Below are positions 1-8,845 of a stretch of DNA of 64,000 nt, in pieces. A program made the translations under genes and the position numbers. The first letter of the stretch is position 1. Each line of letters starts with the position of its first letter. The DNA comes from JABWCE01 sp964617955 (GTDB taxonomy: Bacteria > Bacteroidota > Bacteroidia > NS11-12g > UBA9320). The notes beneath the pieces are model-generated. The model searched no databases. It saw only the letters and a list, made by a program, of their open reading frames with translations, and was not told where the DNA came from. The stretch covers positions 124,001-188,000 of the forward strand of contig CAZTXB010000004.1 of assembly GCA_964617955.1 (NCBI GenBank), given 5' to 3'.

Positions 1-1
1 A

Positions 2-1717
2 GATCTCTATTCAACTTCGGAAACAGATACCATTATTTTCAAAAAGAATGGATGGTATCATATCCATCAAACTTTCCTTTCAGAAACAGATTGCAACTCG
101 ACGACTCTCAAAGACTCTGTACTTATTTCAAATATTCCAGAGGTGTATTTTGGGGTGACCACCCTTGGCCAATATACAGATACTTCGGCCTGTAAAGGCC
201 AAATGATGCGTAATATCAGCAAGGTGTTAAACGTTAAGAGGCCGGTGAGTTACACCTGGAAAATAGGCAAATTTACCAAAACCGATACCCTGGGATACTT
301 CGACTATGCTTACCAGAAAACCGATACCTTATTTTTAAGTATCAAGGACGCGAATGGCCTCAGCAATTCTACCTTTAGGACCGTGTTTGTTACAGACATT
401 CCCTCCATTCAGGCCGGTCAAGATTTAACTAAATGCCAGGAAAACACTGTTAAGTTAAAGGGTAAGAGCCTGATCAATGAAACCTTGGGTTGGGAATGGT
501 CAAAAAATTCAAGCGTGCTCTCTATGTCCGACAGCCTATTCACTTCTGCTCCGGGCACTTATATTTTGAAGGGAACCAACAAATATGCCTGTTCGGTTTA
601 TGACACCTTGTCGGTTTCGAATTTCAAGACCATTCCTATCGAATTGCTTTCAGGTGTTTATTGCCAATCGCAAAACGAGATTAACCAGTCCAAAATTATT
701 TCGGGCAATCCCAGCCTTTTGTTCAAGAGCATAAATTTTCAATTGTTACAAACCTTGCCAAAACTTGGCGGAGGTTTTAACAATCTAAGCGATTTATTAA
801 CCGACAATAATCCCGGACCCGGCTATGATTTCAGTATCGGTTTCAGCGATTCTAAAATAACCTGGACGAATGCCATTCGGGACTCGCTTATTTTTTCGGC
901 ATTGGCTATCGATACCAACGGGTGTAAAAGCTCGGATTCCATGTTTGTGACCCTCATAAAAATGCCAATCTTACACATCTCAAAAAAGTTAAAAGAGGCA
1001 TGTATCAATGTCGCTTTTAATCTCGATTCATTCGCCTCCACAAGCAGTACATACAAGTGGTTGCCTTATAACCGTCAGGGTTTTGGCACCTGGCCTTCCG
1101 TTAACCCACTGAGTTCCGGTGCCATACAGGCAGGTTATTTTTCAGTCCCGGGCGTGTATAAGGTTAAATTTGAGGCCAATAATTTCTTTTGCTTCAAATC
1201 GGATTCAGTAACCTTTACGGTATTGCCTAAACCAAGTCCGAAAATAGGAATATACAAAAATGCCTCAACCATAAAATTCAGAGACGAGACGATTAATGAA
1301 AAGAGTCGAAAATGGTATATCAACAACGCCTTTTTCTCATCTGAAGACACCTTGCTGTTGAGTAAGAGTTTTGTGCACCTTCAACCCATAAAGCTGGAAG
1401 TGATCGACAATAGCGGATGTACAAACGACACCACCATTGTCGTTAACACTCAAATTTATGTCAAACCCATTCATAGGAGTAACCTTAGTTTGTTCCCTAA
1501 TCCTGCTAAAAATGAAATCATTTTAAATCAGCTGGGGGCTTGGGTGCCATCGCGTTACGAGATTTATGATAAGTTGGGGAAAATGTTACTCTCAGGTGAA
1601 ACCCATTCACAGCAAGAAACGATTGTCTTGAAGGATATGGAATCGGGCAGTTACTATTTAAAATTCATGAGTGAAGGGAACACTGTGTTTATTCCTTTTA
1701 TTAAAATAAATCCATAA
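2..1717 (+). CDS. Large PKD-type surface protein with T9SS sorting domain (5' end outside window)
   Basis: The frame is open from the first complete codon of the window, so this is the 3' part of a longer gene; the GTG at 143 is only an internal codon. The protein is rich in Ser/Thr/Asn and shows repeated PKD/Ig-like beta-sandwich segments of the kind found in adhesive exoproteins. The last 80 or so residues form a T9SS type A sorting domain: SLFPNPAKNE, then a YEIYDKLGK strand and a SGSYYLKF strand. It should be secreted through the outer membrane by T9SS and anchored or released there. The region before the sorting domain resembles the C-terminus of the 28687-32088 protein, so the two are probably paralogues. 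The ligand is unknown. Confidence 0.85.
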   Translation, partial: DLYSTSETDTIIFKKNGWYHIHQTFLSETDCNSTTLKDSVLISNIPEVYFGVTTLGQYTDTSACKGQMMRNISKVLNVKRPVSYTWKIGKFTKTDTLGYFDYAYQKTDTLFLSIKDANGLSNSTFRTVFVTDIPSIQAGQDLTKCQENTVKLKGKSLINETLGWEWSKNSSVLSMSDSLFTSAPGTYILKGTNKYACSVYDTLSVSNFKTIPIELLSGVYCQSQNEINQSKIISGNPSLLFKSINFQLLQTLPKLGGGFNNLSDLLTDNNPGPGYDFSIGFSDSKITWTNAIRDSLIFSALAIDTNGCKSSDSMFVTLIKMPILHISKKLKEACINVAFNLDSFASTSSTYKWLPYNRQGFGTWPSVNPLSSGAIQAGYFSVPGVYKVKFEANNFFCFKSDSVTFTVLPKPSPKIGIYKNASTIKFRDETINEKSRKWYINNAFFSSEDTLLLSKSFVHLQPIKLEVIDNSGCTNDTTIVVNTQIYVKPIHRSNLSLFPNPAKNEIILNQLGAWVPSRYEIYDKLGKMLLSGETHSQQETIVLKDMESGSYYLKFMSEGNTVFIPFIKINP

Positions 1718-1760
1718 AGGGCAAGTAAACTTTTAACCGCTGGGTCTTTATAAAAGAAGT

Positions 1761-1784
1761 AAGGTCTTGGCGTAAGAGCCTTTT
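1761..1784. terminator. Possible weak bidirectional terminator hairpin
   Basis: An imperfect stem (AAGGTCTT pairing with AAGAGCCTT, one bulged G, 5-nt loop) followed by TTTT lies between the convergent end of the T9SS protein gene and the end of clpX. The stem is short, so this is a tentative call. Confidence 0.25.
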
Positions 1785-1827
1785 AGAACTTACGAATAGC
1801 GTTTCTTTTTGAATTCAGAGAGGCGTC

Positions 1828-3039
1828 CTAGGCAGCCTGCTCAAAAAATTTGGCTATTTTTTCCTTGACAAAGGCTTGTTTGATTTCTACTTTGTCGGTT
1901 TTAGAGGAAGGAGCCTCATACATGGCATCCATAAAAATCGATTCACAAATACTTCGCAGTCCACGCGCTCCCAGCTTGCAGTCGAAAGCAGTATCTACAA
2001 TGAGTTCAATAATTTCGTGAGACACTACCAATTCCTTTTTCTCCAATTCAAATAATTTTTTGTATTGTTTGAGCAGGGCATTTTTGGGTTCAAGCAAAAT
2101 GCGTTTTAAGGTGGGTTTGTCCAAGGGTGACAAATGCGCCAAAACAGGCAAACGCCCGAGAAGTTCGGGTATCAGCCCAAATTTTCTCAAATCGGTGGCT
2201 GAAACATTTTCCAAAATATCTTCATGCGATTTGTTTCCATTAACCGACTTAAAGCCCACTGTTTGCTTATTGAGTCTTCTTTCAATAATTCTGTCAATGC
2301 CTTCAAAGGCTCCGCCGCATATAAATAAAATATTGCTGGTGTCCACAGCGATGTATTTTTGGTCGGGATGTTTACGACCTCCTTGCGGTGGTACATTAAT
2401 GACTGAGCCCTCAAGCAATTTAAGAAGCGCCTGTTGCACCCCTTCGCCTGAAACGTCTCTGGTGATGGAGGGGTTATCTGATTTTCGCGAAATTTTATCC
2501 ATTTCATCAATATAGACAATGCCCCTCTGCGCTGCCTCAACATTGTAATTGGCCGCTTGCAGGAGTCTTGTAATAATGCTCTCAACGTCTTCGCCCACAT
2601 AGCCGGCTTCGGTCAATACGGTGGCATCGGCAATACAAAAGGGTACATCCAGAATTTTGGCTAAGGTTTTGGCCAAAAGCGTTTTGCCCGTTCCGGTTTC
2701 GCCAACCATCAAAATATTGCTTTTTTCCAATTCTACACCATCCTCATCGCCAAGAGAAGCTAAGCGCTTAAAGTGATTGTAAACCGCCACAGAAAGTATC
2801 TTTTTGGCCTGATCTTGCCCGATGACCCACTGATCGAGATGCTCCTTTATTTCCTTAGGAAGTAAAACTTTAAGGGGCTTGTATTTAATGCCCTTTTTCT
2901 TCTTCGAGGAAGTGTCTTCATCTAAAATTAAAACTGCCTGATGTATACAATCGTCGCAAATATTACCCTCAACTCCGGTAATGAGTATACCGACCTCATT
3001 TTTCGATCGTCCGCAAAAAGCACAAGTGGGTTGGGCCAT
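1828..3039 (-). CDS. clpX: ATP-dependent Clp protease ATP-binding subunit ClpX
   Basis: Hexameric AAA+ unfoldase that recognises tagged or native substrates and threads them into ClpP in the cytoplasm. An N-terminal zinc-binding domain has four cysteines (C6, C9, C28, C31). The Walker A motif GETGTGKT is at about 113-120 and Walker B ends in D178-E179. The substrate-gripping pore loop GYVGE is at about 146-150, and sensor 2 is GARGLR. The ClpP-docking loop reads VGF rather than the usual IGF, a conservative change. At 403 residues it is normal length. It starts 1 nt after the clpP stop and is the last gene of tig-clpP-clpX. Confidence 0.98.
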   Translation of the reverse strand: MAQPTCAFCGRSKNEVGILITGVEGNICDDCIHQAVLILDEDTSSKKKKGIKYKPLKVLLPKEIKEHLDQWVIGQDQAKKILSVAVYNHFKRLASLGDEDGVELEKSNILMVGETGTGKTLLAKTLAKILDVPFCIADATVLTEAGYVGEDVESIITRLLQAANYNVEAAQRGIVYIDEMDKISRKSDNPSITRDVSGEGVQQALLKLLEGSVINVPPQGGRKHPDQKYIAVDTSNILFICGGAFEGIDRIIERRLNKQTVGFKSVNGNKSHEDILENVSATDLRKFGLIPELLGRLPVLAHLSPLDKPTLKRILLEPKNALLKQYKKLFELEKKELVVSHEIIELIVDTAFDCKLGARGLRSICESIFMDAMYEAPSSKTDKVEIKQAFVKEKIAKFFEQAA

Positions 3040-3040
3040 C

Positions 3041-3706
3041 TTAACTAACTTTTTTTATCAATACTTCGTCTACCATACCGTAGGCTTTTGCCTCTTCAGC
3101 AGTCATCCAGTAGTCTCGGTCGCTGTCTTTTTCAATTCTTTTAAAAGATTGCCCCGAATGGGAAGCCAATATATCGTACAATTCCTTCTTTAATTTTTGA
3201 ATTTCCTTTACAGTGATTTCCATATCTGAAGCCTGGCCTTGCGTACCACCTAATGGCTGATGAATCATAATTCTTGAATGTTTTAAAGCGGTTCGCTTTC
3301 CCTTTTTACCTGCCCCCATCAAAACGGCAGCCATACTTGCGGCTATACCGGTACAAATGGTGCTTACATCACTGGTAATATATTGCATGGTATCGTAAAT
3401 GCCCAAACCGGCATAAACTGAACCGCCCGGGGAGTTGATATAAATTTGAATATCCCGTCCGGGGTTGGAGGAGTCTAAAAACAACAATTGTCCAATCACA
3501 ATATTGGCTACCTGATCATCAATTCCGGTACCCAAAAAAATGATTCTGTCCATCATTAATCTCGAGAAAATATCCATTTGTGAAACCCGCATCTCTCTTT
3601 CTTCAAGAATATATGGGGTCATATTATCGATATAGTGGTCTACAAGCGTGCTATTTATTCCCAAATGTTTGGTGGCGTACTTTTTAAATTCTCTTCCGTC
3701 GTTCAT
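3041..3706 (-). CDS. clpP: ATP-dependent Clp protease proteolytic subunit ClpP
   Basis: Serine protease that forms the tetradecameric barrel fed by ClpX. The full catalytic triad is visible as S124 (in GIAASMAA), H149 (in MIHQPLGG) and D198 (in DRDYW). These are spaced exactly as in the E. coli enzyme with a constant offset of 27 residues. At 221 residues it is normal length with a short N-terminal propeptide region. It lies 30 nt downstream of tig and directly upstream of clpX. This is presumably the housekeeping ClpP; no second copy is present in the window. Confidence 0.98.
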   Translation of the reverse strand: MNDGREFKKYATKHLGINSTLVDHYIDNMTPYILEEREMRVSQMDIFSRLMMDRIIFLGTGIDDQVANIVIGQLLFLDSSNPGRDIQIYINSPGGSVYAGLGIYDTMQYITSDVSTICTGIAASMAAVLMGAGKKGKRTALKHSRIMIHQPLGGTQGQASDMEITVKEIQKLKKELYDILASHSGQSFKRIEKDSDRDYWMTAEEAKAYGMVDEVLIKKVS

Positions 3707-3736
3707 GATTTTATTTTTAGTTGATTGTTAAATATT

Positions 3737-5119
3737 TTAGTTGTGATGATGGTGATTGTGAGCCTTAATCATATCATAGAAACCTTCCACCGTTGTTTTT
3801 TGTTCTACGACAGTGACCACTTTTTTAATTTGGTCGATGACGGCGCGTTTCACAGCAATTTCGCGCACCTTATCCATAAACTTAGGTTCCTTTTTTTGTT
3901 TCTCGGTAAATTCCTGGACCCAAGAAAATTCCGGATTGGAAATTCCATAATTTCGAAGCAGGCTGGCCGAATAACCAAGTGCGGTTTGCTCCATTTCCTC
4001 TTCGCTTATTTCGATACCAAACTGCTTAATGGCTTTCTCCTGTATTAACTGGTAGCGCAGAGCACCTGATTCTTTCTCATACTTGTCATCCGCATTTTCG
4101 GGGGTATAGGAGTCAGGATAGGCATCGGTGAGCCATCTTTTCAAAAAGCTATCGGGCAGTGAAAACGAATGCTTATCCATAATAAAATGATCCAGTTCAT
4201 GCTCAAGGTGATGTTCGCTCTCCGAATTGTAATAAATCATCACATTTTCTTTTACTTTTGACTTAAATGTGTCTTCATCTGTGACAATTCCTTCTCCAAA
4301 TACCTTATCGAATAAGGCCTGATCGATTTCGGCAGGACTAAATTTTTGAATATTTTTTATTTCTGCCTCAAAGTTCGGGTTTAAATCCTGCAGCCCTTCC
4401 TTGGGTATGCCGGTCGAAGAAGCCATCACTGTTTCATTGTCATTAAATAGGGTGCTGATGTTTGCAATGATTTTATCCCCTACCTTTTTGTTCATAAACA
4501 GATTTTTTGTGGCCTCGTCCTTTACTAATTCAGGTATAATGGTCGTCTCCTTTTGCGAAACCCCACCTTCCAGGGGTAAATTGTTTTGATCGAGTTCTGT
4601 GAGAACAACAAGAATACTGTCGGATTCAGAGGTACTCTCATCAACTTTTTCCAGTATTCCATGACGACGTCTCAGGTTTTCAATTTCTTTTTCAATTTCT
4701 GTATCGTCTACTTCTATGACATACCGGGTGATGCTGTCCTGACTTGAAATATTAAAATCAAAGGCCGGCGCTAATCCCAAATCAAAGTTGAAAGTAAAGG
4801 TCTCCGACTTTTCAAAGTCCACATCCGAAGGGTTACTTAAACTCAGCAAAGGCTGGCCAAGAATATCAATCTGATTATCTTTAAGATACCCGTACATGTT
4901 TTCGGTGGCCAATTTGTTGACTTCATCGGCAATGAATGACTTCCCGTAAAGTTTTTTAATCATTGCCACAGGGGCCGTACCTGGTCTGAATCCGGGAATG
5001 TTTGCTTTTTTACGGTACGATTTAATTTGCTCCTCCACACGAGGTTCATAATCTGATTTTTCGAGCTTGACGGACAAAGTTCCGGTCAAGTCATCGTTTT
5101 TTTGAAATGCTACGTTCAC
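3737..5119 (-). CDS. tig: Trigger factor, ribosome-associated chaperone
   Basis: Chaperone that docks next to the ribosomal exit tunnel and shields nascent chains. The N-terminal domain carries the ribosome-binding signature at residues 43-50 (GFRPGTAP, against the canonical GFRxGKxP). The middle PPIase-like segment is divergent, as is usual in Bacteroidota, and a helical substrate-binding C-terminal domain follows. The 460-residue length fits the family. The protein ends in a histidine-rich tail, HNHHHHN, that could bind metal ions; this is unusual but may be incidental. It is the first gene of tig-clpP-clpX and has a near-perfect Bacteroidota promoter just upstream. Confidence 0.95.
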   Translation of the reverse strand: MNVAFQKNDDLTGTLSVKLEKSDYEPRVEEQIKSYRKKANIPGFRPGTAPVAMIKKLYGKSFIADEVNKLATENMYGYLKDNQIDILGQPLLSLSNPSDVDFEKSETFTFNFDLGLAPAFDFNISSQDSITRYVIEVDDTEIEKEIENLRRRHGILEKVDESTSESDSILVVLTELDQNNLPLEGGVSQKETTIIPELVKDEATKNLFMNKKVGDKIIANISTLFNDNETVMASSTGIPKEGLQDLNPNFEAEIKNIQKFSPAEIDQALFDKVFGEGIVTDEDTFKSKVKENVMIYYNSESEHHLEHELDHFIMDKHSFSLPDSFLKRWLTDAYPDSYTPENADDKYEKESGALRYQLIQEKAIKQFGIEISEEEMEQTALGYSASLLRNYGISNPEFSWVQEFTEKQKKEPKFMDKVREIAVKRAVIDQIKKVVTVVEQKTTVEGFYDMIKAHNHHHHN

Positions 5120-5149
5120 TATTGATGGTTTTGAATTTTAGATAGACTG

Positions 5150-5179
5150 CAAATTTACTCCTTACAAAAGGTTTTCCAA
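5150..5179 (-). promoter_or_regulatory. Bacteroidota-type promoter of tig-clpP-clpX
   Basis: On the minus strand, TTG (5177-5179), a 19-nt spacer and TAAATTTG (5150-5157) match the Bacteroidota sigma-A consensus TTG-N19-TAnnTTTG exactly. The start codon lies 30 nt downstream of the -7 element. Confidence 0.8.
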
Positions 5180-5192
5180 TTAATTCCTACTG

Positions 5193-5804
5193 TCAGAATT
5201 TCACAAAGTAAGACAATATGCCCAGCAGGATGAGGATAACCCCGGTAATCTTTTTTTCGTAATGTTCAAGAAAATGAAGATTAAAAAGGTCTATGGTCTT
5301 TTTACCCGAAAGCGTGAGGGCGGATATACCCAGTATGGTTATGACAAGATAAATGGCCGACACCACAAAGATTCCAAGCCAGCCGAAGGTCCCCGCTGTA
5401 AAGTAAAAAGTTTCAACCTCAAGGCAAGGTGAAAAAAACATGGTGATGGACATGGTGGTCACTATTCTGGAGAAAGAATGGGTATTTAATTTAACTTTTT
5501 CATGGTGGTGATGCTCTTGCCCCAGACTGACATAAATGATTCCAAAAAGAATGAGTAAGAGCGGCGCAAACCATTCGGTGAACTCGCCCATTTTTTTGGC
5601 AGCCTCCATTCCTATGATTCCAATAAAAATTCCTAGAATAATGGTACTGAGAACGTGAGAAAAACTAACGATGACAGCTATTTGCAGTGTTTGCTTTCTG
5701 TTCCATTTTTCGGTCTTGGCCAAAAGAGCCAATGGGAGCCAATGGTGTGGAACCAAAACATGGATAAGGCTAAGAATAAAACTGAAGGTGGCTAATTGCA
5801 GCAT
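5193..5804 (-). CDS. Membrane protein, nickel/cobalt exporter-like (NicO/RcnA superfamily)
   Basis: A 203-residue protein with about six predicted membrane helices. The first helix contains H15-V-L-V-P-H20-H21, a variant of the HX4DH metal motif of nickel/cobalt transporters in which Asp is replaced by His. A cytoplasmic-type loop carries four consecutive histidines (98-101), as in RcnA-like exporters, and FSPCLEVE (124-131) sits in a later helix. I infer metal transport, probably efflux; the metal is unknown. Its start is 7 nt after the stop of the START-like gene, so the two are probably co-transcribed. An alternative is a general LysE/sulfite-exporter-type membrane protein. Confidence 0.6.
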   Translation of the reverse strand: MLQLATFSFILSLIHVLVPHHWLPLALLAKTEKWNRKQTLQIAVIVSFSHVLSTIILGIFIGIIGMEAAKKMGEFTEWFAPLLLILFGIIYVSLGQEHHHHEKVKLNTHSFSRIVTTMSITMFFSPCLEVETFYFTAGTFGWLGIFVVSAIYLVITILGISALTLSGKKTIDLFNLHFLEHYEKKITGVILILLGILSYFVKF

Positions 5805-5811
5805 TCCCTTA

Positions 5812-6234
5812 TCAGGCTCCTATTTGTTTTTTTAAATTTTGAACCTGGTTTTCCCAAACCATTTCAAATTCATCGTAATCATCTTCTTCGGTATAATCGC
5901 ATACAATAAGTGCCAAATCGTCGGTCACCTCATCTTTATGTATGATAAACTCTAGTGATTCGTTTGGATTTGGACCATCGATCCATTTAAATTTTACATG
6001 CTTGCGGTTGACGTTTTTTACCAGCTCCCCTTCCAACTCTTCGCCATCTTCCCACTTAAAAATGAAGTTGTTACCATGTACCAACACGTCATCAGCAAAC
6101 CAAGAAGAAAGACCTGAAGGTGAAGAAATATAGTTGTATAAGGTATTTGCAGAACAATGCATCGGGAATTCCAATTCTATCCTTTGACGCTTGTCATTTA
6201 TTTTAGAACTTTGCATACTAATTTTTGAAGTCAT
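5812..6234 (-). CDS. START-like domain protein
   Basis: A 140-residue soluble protein of the Bacteroidota START-like/AHSA1-type family (helix-grip fold with a hydrophobic cavity). Family-like segments include a short helix, SGLSSWFADDV, a beta-sheet with FKWEDGEE, and a C-terminal amphipathic helix (WENQVQNLKKQ). No catalytic residues are recognisable and no ligand can be named. An internal Met at residue 7 is an alternative start. It is divergent from the PAP2 gene and just upstream of the exporter-like gene. Confidence 0.75.
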   Translation of the reverse strand: MTSKISMQSSKINDKRQRIELEFPMHCSANTLYNYISSPSGLSSWFADDVLVHGNNFIFKWEDGEELEGELVKNVNRKHVKFKWIDGPNPNESLEFIIHKDEVTDDLALIVCDYTEEDDYDEFEMVWENQVQNLKKQIGA

Positions 6235-6285
6235 TCTATACTAATTAAGTATAAAAATTTAAAAGTTCGCGAATATATAAAAAAA

Positions 6286-6921
6286 ATGTTAAAATGGAAA
6301 GGGTTTGATAAACATTGGTTTAGGGCACATCAAGTGACCCTGCGAATTTGGCTGGCTTTAATCGTGATCGGGTTAGCCATTATCTTGGGAAGTGAATACG
6401 GAAGTTTGAATATTTGGTTTAGCCGTCATTACAATGCATCCCTTGGCATGTTCTTTAGGTACATGACCCATTTTGGCGAAGAGGAATTTTTGGTTCCCTT
6501 GAGTCTGATTATCATATTCTTAGTAAGAGATGTGAATTTATTTATTCAATTGGCCTTTACCTTTATTTTTAACAGTTTAACAACTGTTCTGTTTAAGTTC
6601 TTGATTTTCGATTACGCTCGACCTAAGGTAGTGCTCGAAAAGTATCACCTTAAGTTTACCCAGGGGGTTGAAGTATGGAGTCAGAACAGTTTTCCGTCCG
6701 GTCATACTTCTGCTGCATTTGCCTTCGCTTTTTGTCTGTCGTTTTGGTTCAACACCAAATGGCTCACGGCCATTGTGCTCATCCTGGCTATGGCGGTTGG
6801 TGTGAGTCGAATCTATTTACAACAACACTTTTTAGAAGACATCACCGGCGGATCTATCATAGGATTCTTCTCAGCTGCGCTGGCCAATCGTATTGTTTGG
6901 GCCCATAAAATAAAAGAATGA
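6286..6921 (+). CDS. PAP2-family phosphatase, membrane-bound
   Basis: Type 2 phosphatidic acid phosphatase with about six membrane helices. All three active-site motifs are present: a K-x7-RP element (KFLIFDYARP), PSGH at 137-140, and S174-R175-x5-H181-x3-D185. Such enzymes remove phosphate from lipids such as undecaprenyl pyrophosphate, phosphatidylglycerophosphate or lipid A on the periplasmic side. The stop overlaps the start of the ArnT-like gene (ATGA), so the two are translationally coupled. This suggests the phosphatase and glycosyltransferase act on the same lipid pathway. The exact substrate cannot be told from sequence. Confidence 0.88.
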   Translation: MLKWKGFDKHWFRAHQVTLRIWLALIVIGLAIILGSEYGSLNIWFSRHYNASLGMFFRYMTHFGEEEFLVPLSLIIIFLVRDVNLFIQLAFTFIFNSLTTVLFKFLIFDYARPKVVLEKYHLKFTQGVEVWSQNSFPSGHTSAAFAFAFCLSFWFNTKWLTAIVLILAMAVGVSRIYLQQHFLEDITGGSIIGFFSAALANRIVWAHKIKE

Positions 6922-8615
6922 AAAAGTGGCCCCACCTGGTAATTTCAATTTTCGCTTTGGTTTTGTTCATACCATTTACAGGTGCCTCGCATTTATTCGA
7001 CTGGGATGAAATAAATTTTGCCGAGGCCGCGAGGGAAATGATAATTACCGGTAACTATCAGAGTGTGCAAATAAATTTCAACCCTTTTTGGGAAAAACCC
7101 CCTCTGTTTTTTTGGATGCAGGTGGTGTGCATGAAGCTTTTCGGGATGAATGAATTTGCAGCGAGATTACCCAACGCACTTTGCGGTATGCTTAGCCTCA
7201 ACGTGCTTTTTCTCTATACCAAAAGGTGGTACAATGAAAAAACGGCCATTTGGGCACTGCTCATCTACCTGGGCTCATTCACCCCCTTTTTTTATTTCAA
7301 AAGCGGAATTATTGACCCCTGGTTCAACCTTTTTATTTTTTTGGCTTGGGCTCAAATATATCAAGCCATAAGGATCCATTCAACCAAAACAAAATACTAT
7401 TTTTTGGCTGGAACCTTTCTGGGACTGTCTTTGCTCACCAAAGGCCCTGTTGCGGTTATAATATTCGGGGCATCCATGGGGGTGTTTTTCCTCTTCAATA
7501 AGTTCTCACTGTTTTTTAATGTGAAGCAACTGTTTGCGTTGGTAATGAGTGCCCTCCTATTGCCTGCCCTGTGGTTCCTTCCCGACTGGATTCAAAATGG
7601 ATTTTGGTTCACCGCTGAGTTTTTGAACTATCAAGCCGATTTATTGTTACACCCTGTGGCTTCGCACGGCCAACCCTGGTTTTATCATCCTCTTGTGCTT
7701 CTCATAGGCTGCTTCCCGGCCGCTTTGCTGGCCATACCTTATTTGCTAGGCTATAGGCAATCAGGACAGGCTTTGCTTTGGATGCAAATCCTGTTCTGGG
7801 TGGTGCTGTTGCTTTTTTCCATGGTTACTACCAAAATCGTACATTATTCGTCGCTGTGTTATTTGCCTGTATCCATCCTTGCAGCCTTTGGACTTTCACA
7901 ACACCAATGGACACTTAAAAAATGGCAGCTTGTGGTATTTGCTATGTTAGGAGTGCTCTATTCGGTAATTTTTTTGATGCTTCCCATGGCAGGGATGGGT
8001 GGGGTGGTCCAAAACTTTTTAATACATGAAATTCATGACGATTTCGTTAGGTCTAACCTCTTGGTAAAAACCGACTGGCAATGGTTCAATTTTATTCCGG
8101 GAATTGTATTCCTACTATCAATGGTTCTTTTCTTCCTTGGGAGATTACGCAAATCAAAGCAATGGGATCTCCGCTCCTTCTTATTGGGAAATATACTTTT
8201 CTTATTTTTTTCAGGAATTCTGCTCGTGCCTAAAGTCGAAAACCACGTGCAGGGCAGTATTATTAAATTTTATAAAAGTCTCAAAAAGCAAAACATTTAT
8301 ATCGAAACGGTGGGTTTTAAGAGCTATGCCCATTATTTTTATACCCAGAAACCACAACCGGATGAGAGGGACAGCTTGAGTATAAATACCTTGAAATTTT
8401 GCCGCTCCGAGGGTTTTAACGATGACGGAAATTGGACTGAAGAGCAAAGAAATGCGGTTAACGGGTTTCAAAAAAACTGGTTTTTGAACGGGTTAAATGA
8501 TAAACCGGTTTATCTGGTTTTCAAGTCAAACCGAAAGGAAGACATGGATACCAATAAAAGATTTTCAAAGGTTTTGGAAGAAGGTGGTTATTCTGTTTAT
8601 AAAAAACTCAACTAA
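6918..8615 (+). CDS. ArnT/PMT-like glycosyltransferase (GT39/GT83 type), integral membrane
   Basis: A 565-residue GT-C fold glycosyltransferase that uses a polyprenyl-phosphate sugar donor. The conserved acidic pair D30-E31 lies in the first periplasmic loop after helix 1. It is followed by FWEKPPLFFW (58-67), the KPP signature of the ArnT/PMT family. About a dozen hydrophobic helices follow, then a C-terminal periplasmic part from about residue 455. It probably transfers a sugar to lipid A, a glycolipid or a protein; the acceptor is unknown. It overlaps the PAP2 gene by 4 nt. Confidence 0.85.
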   Translation: MKKWPHLVISIFALVLFIPFTGASHLFDWDEINFAEAAREMIITGNYQSVQINFNPFWEKPPLFFWMQVVCMKLFGMNEFAARLPNALCGMLSLNVLFLYTKRWYNEKTAIWALLIYLGSFTPFFYFKSGIIDPWFNLFIFLAWAQIYQAIRIHSTKTKYYFLAGTFLGLSLLTKGPVAVIIFGASMGVFFLFNKFSLFFNVKQLFALVMSALLLPALWFLPDWIQNGFWFTAEFLNYQADLLLHPVASHGQPWFYHPLVLLIGCFPAALLAIPYLLGYRQSGQALLWMQILFWVVLLLFSMVTTKIVHYSSLCYLPVSILAAFGLSQHQWTLKKWQLVVFAMLGVLYSVIFLMLPMAGMGGVVQNFLIHEIHDDFVRSNLLVKTDWQWFNFIPGIVFLLSMVLFFLGRLRKSKQWDLRSFLLGNILFLFFSGILLVPKVENHVQGSIIKFYKSLKKQNIYIETVGFKSYAHYFYTQKPQPDERDSLSINTLKFCRSEGFNDDGNWTEEQRNAVNGFQKNWFLNGLNDKPVYLVFKSNRKEDMDTNKRFSKVLEEGGYSVYKKLN

Positions 8616-8689
8616 AAACTTTGAGAACGAAGCGTGAATAAGTTCGAGACCCTGCCAATTAGGGCTTATCGGAACAAAGCCTGCGAAAT

Positions 8690-8845
8690 CAAGCCTTCTC
8701 AAATCCTCTTCACGAGGTTATCAAAAATTTGTACTGAACCGACAAATGTAAGAGTCCAGATTTTTATTCCTCAATTTGACCAAAACGTTCGCATCCATAG
8801 GCTTTTCCGCTGTTCCATTTACATATTCTGTAAATCACATGGGTA
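8690..8845 (-). repeat. Decayed copy of the 55956-56320 mobile repeat
   Basis: The core at 8742-8801 matches 56104-56163 in opposite orientation with 51 of 60 identical bases. Looser similarity extends to both sides. No inverted ends remain here, so it is a remnant. It fills the gap between the convergent ArnT-like and DUF1801 genes. The plus-strand open frame that runs through it is not a credible gene. Confidence 0.65.
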
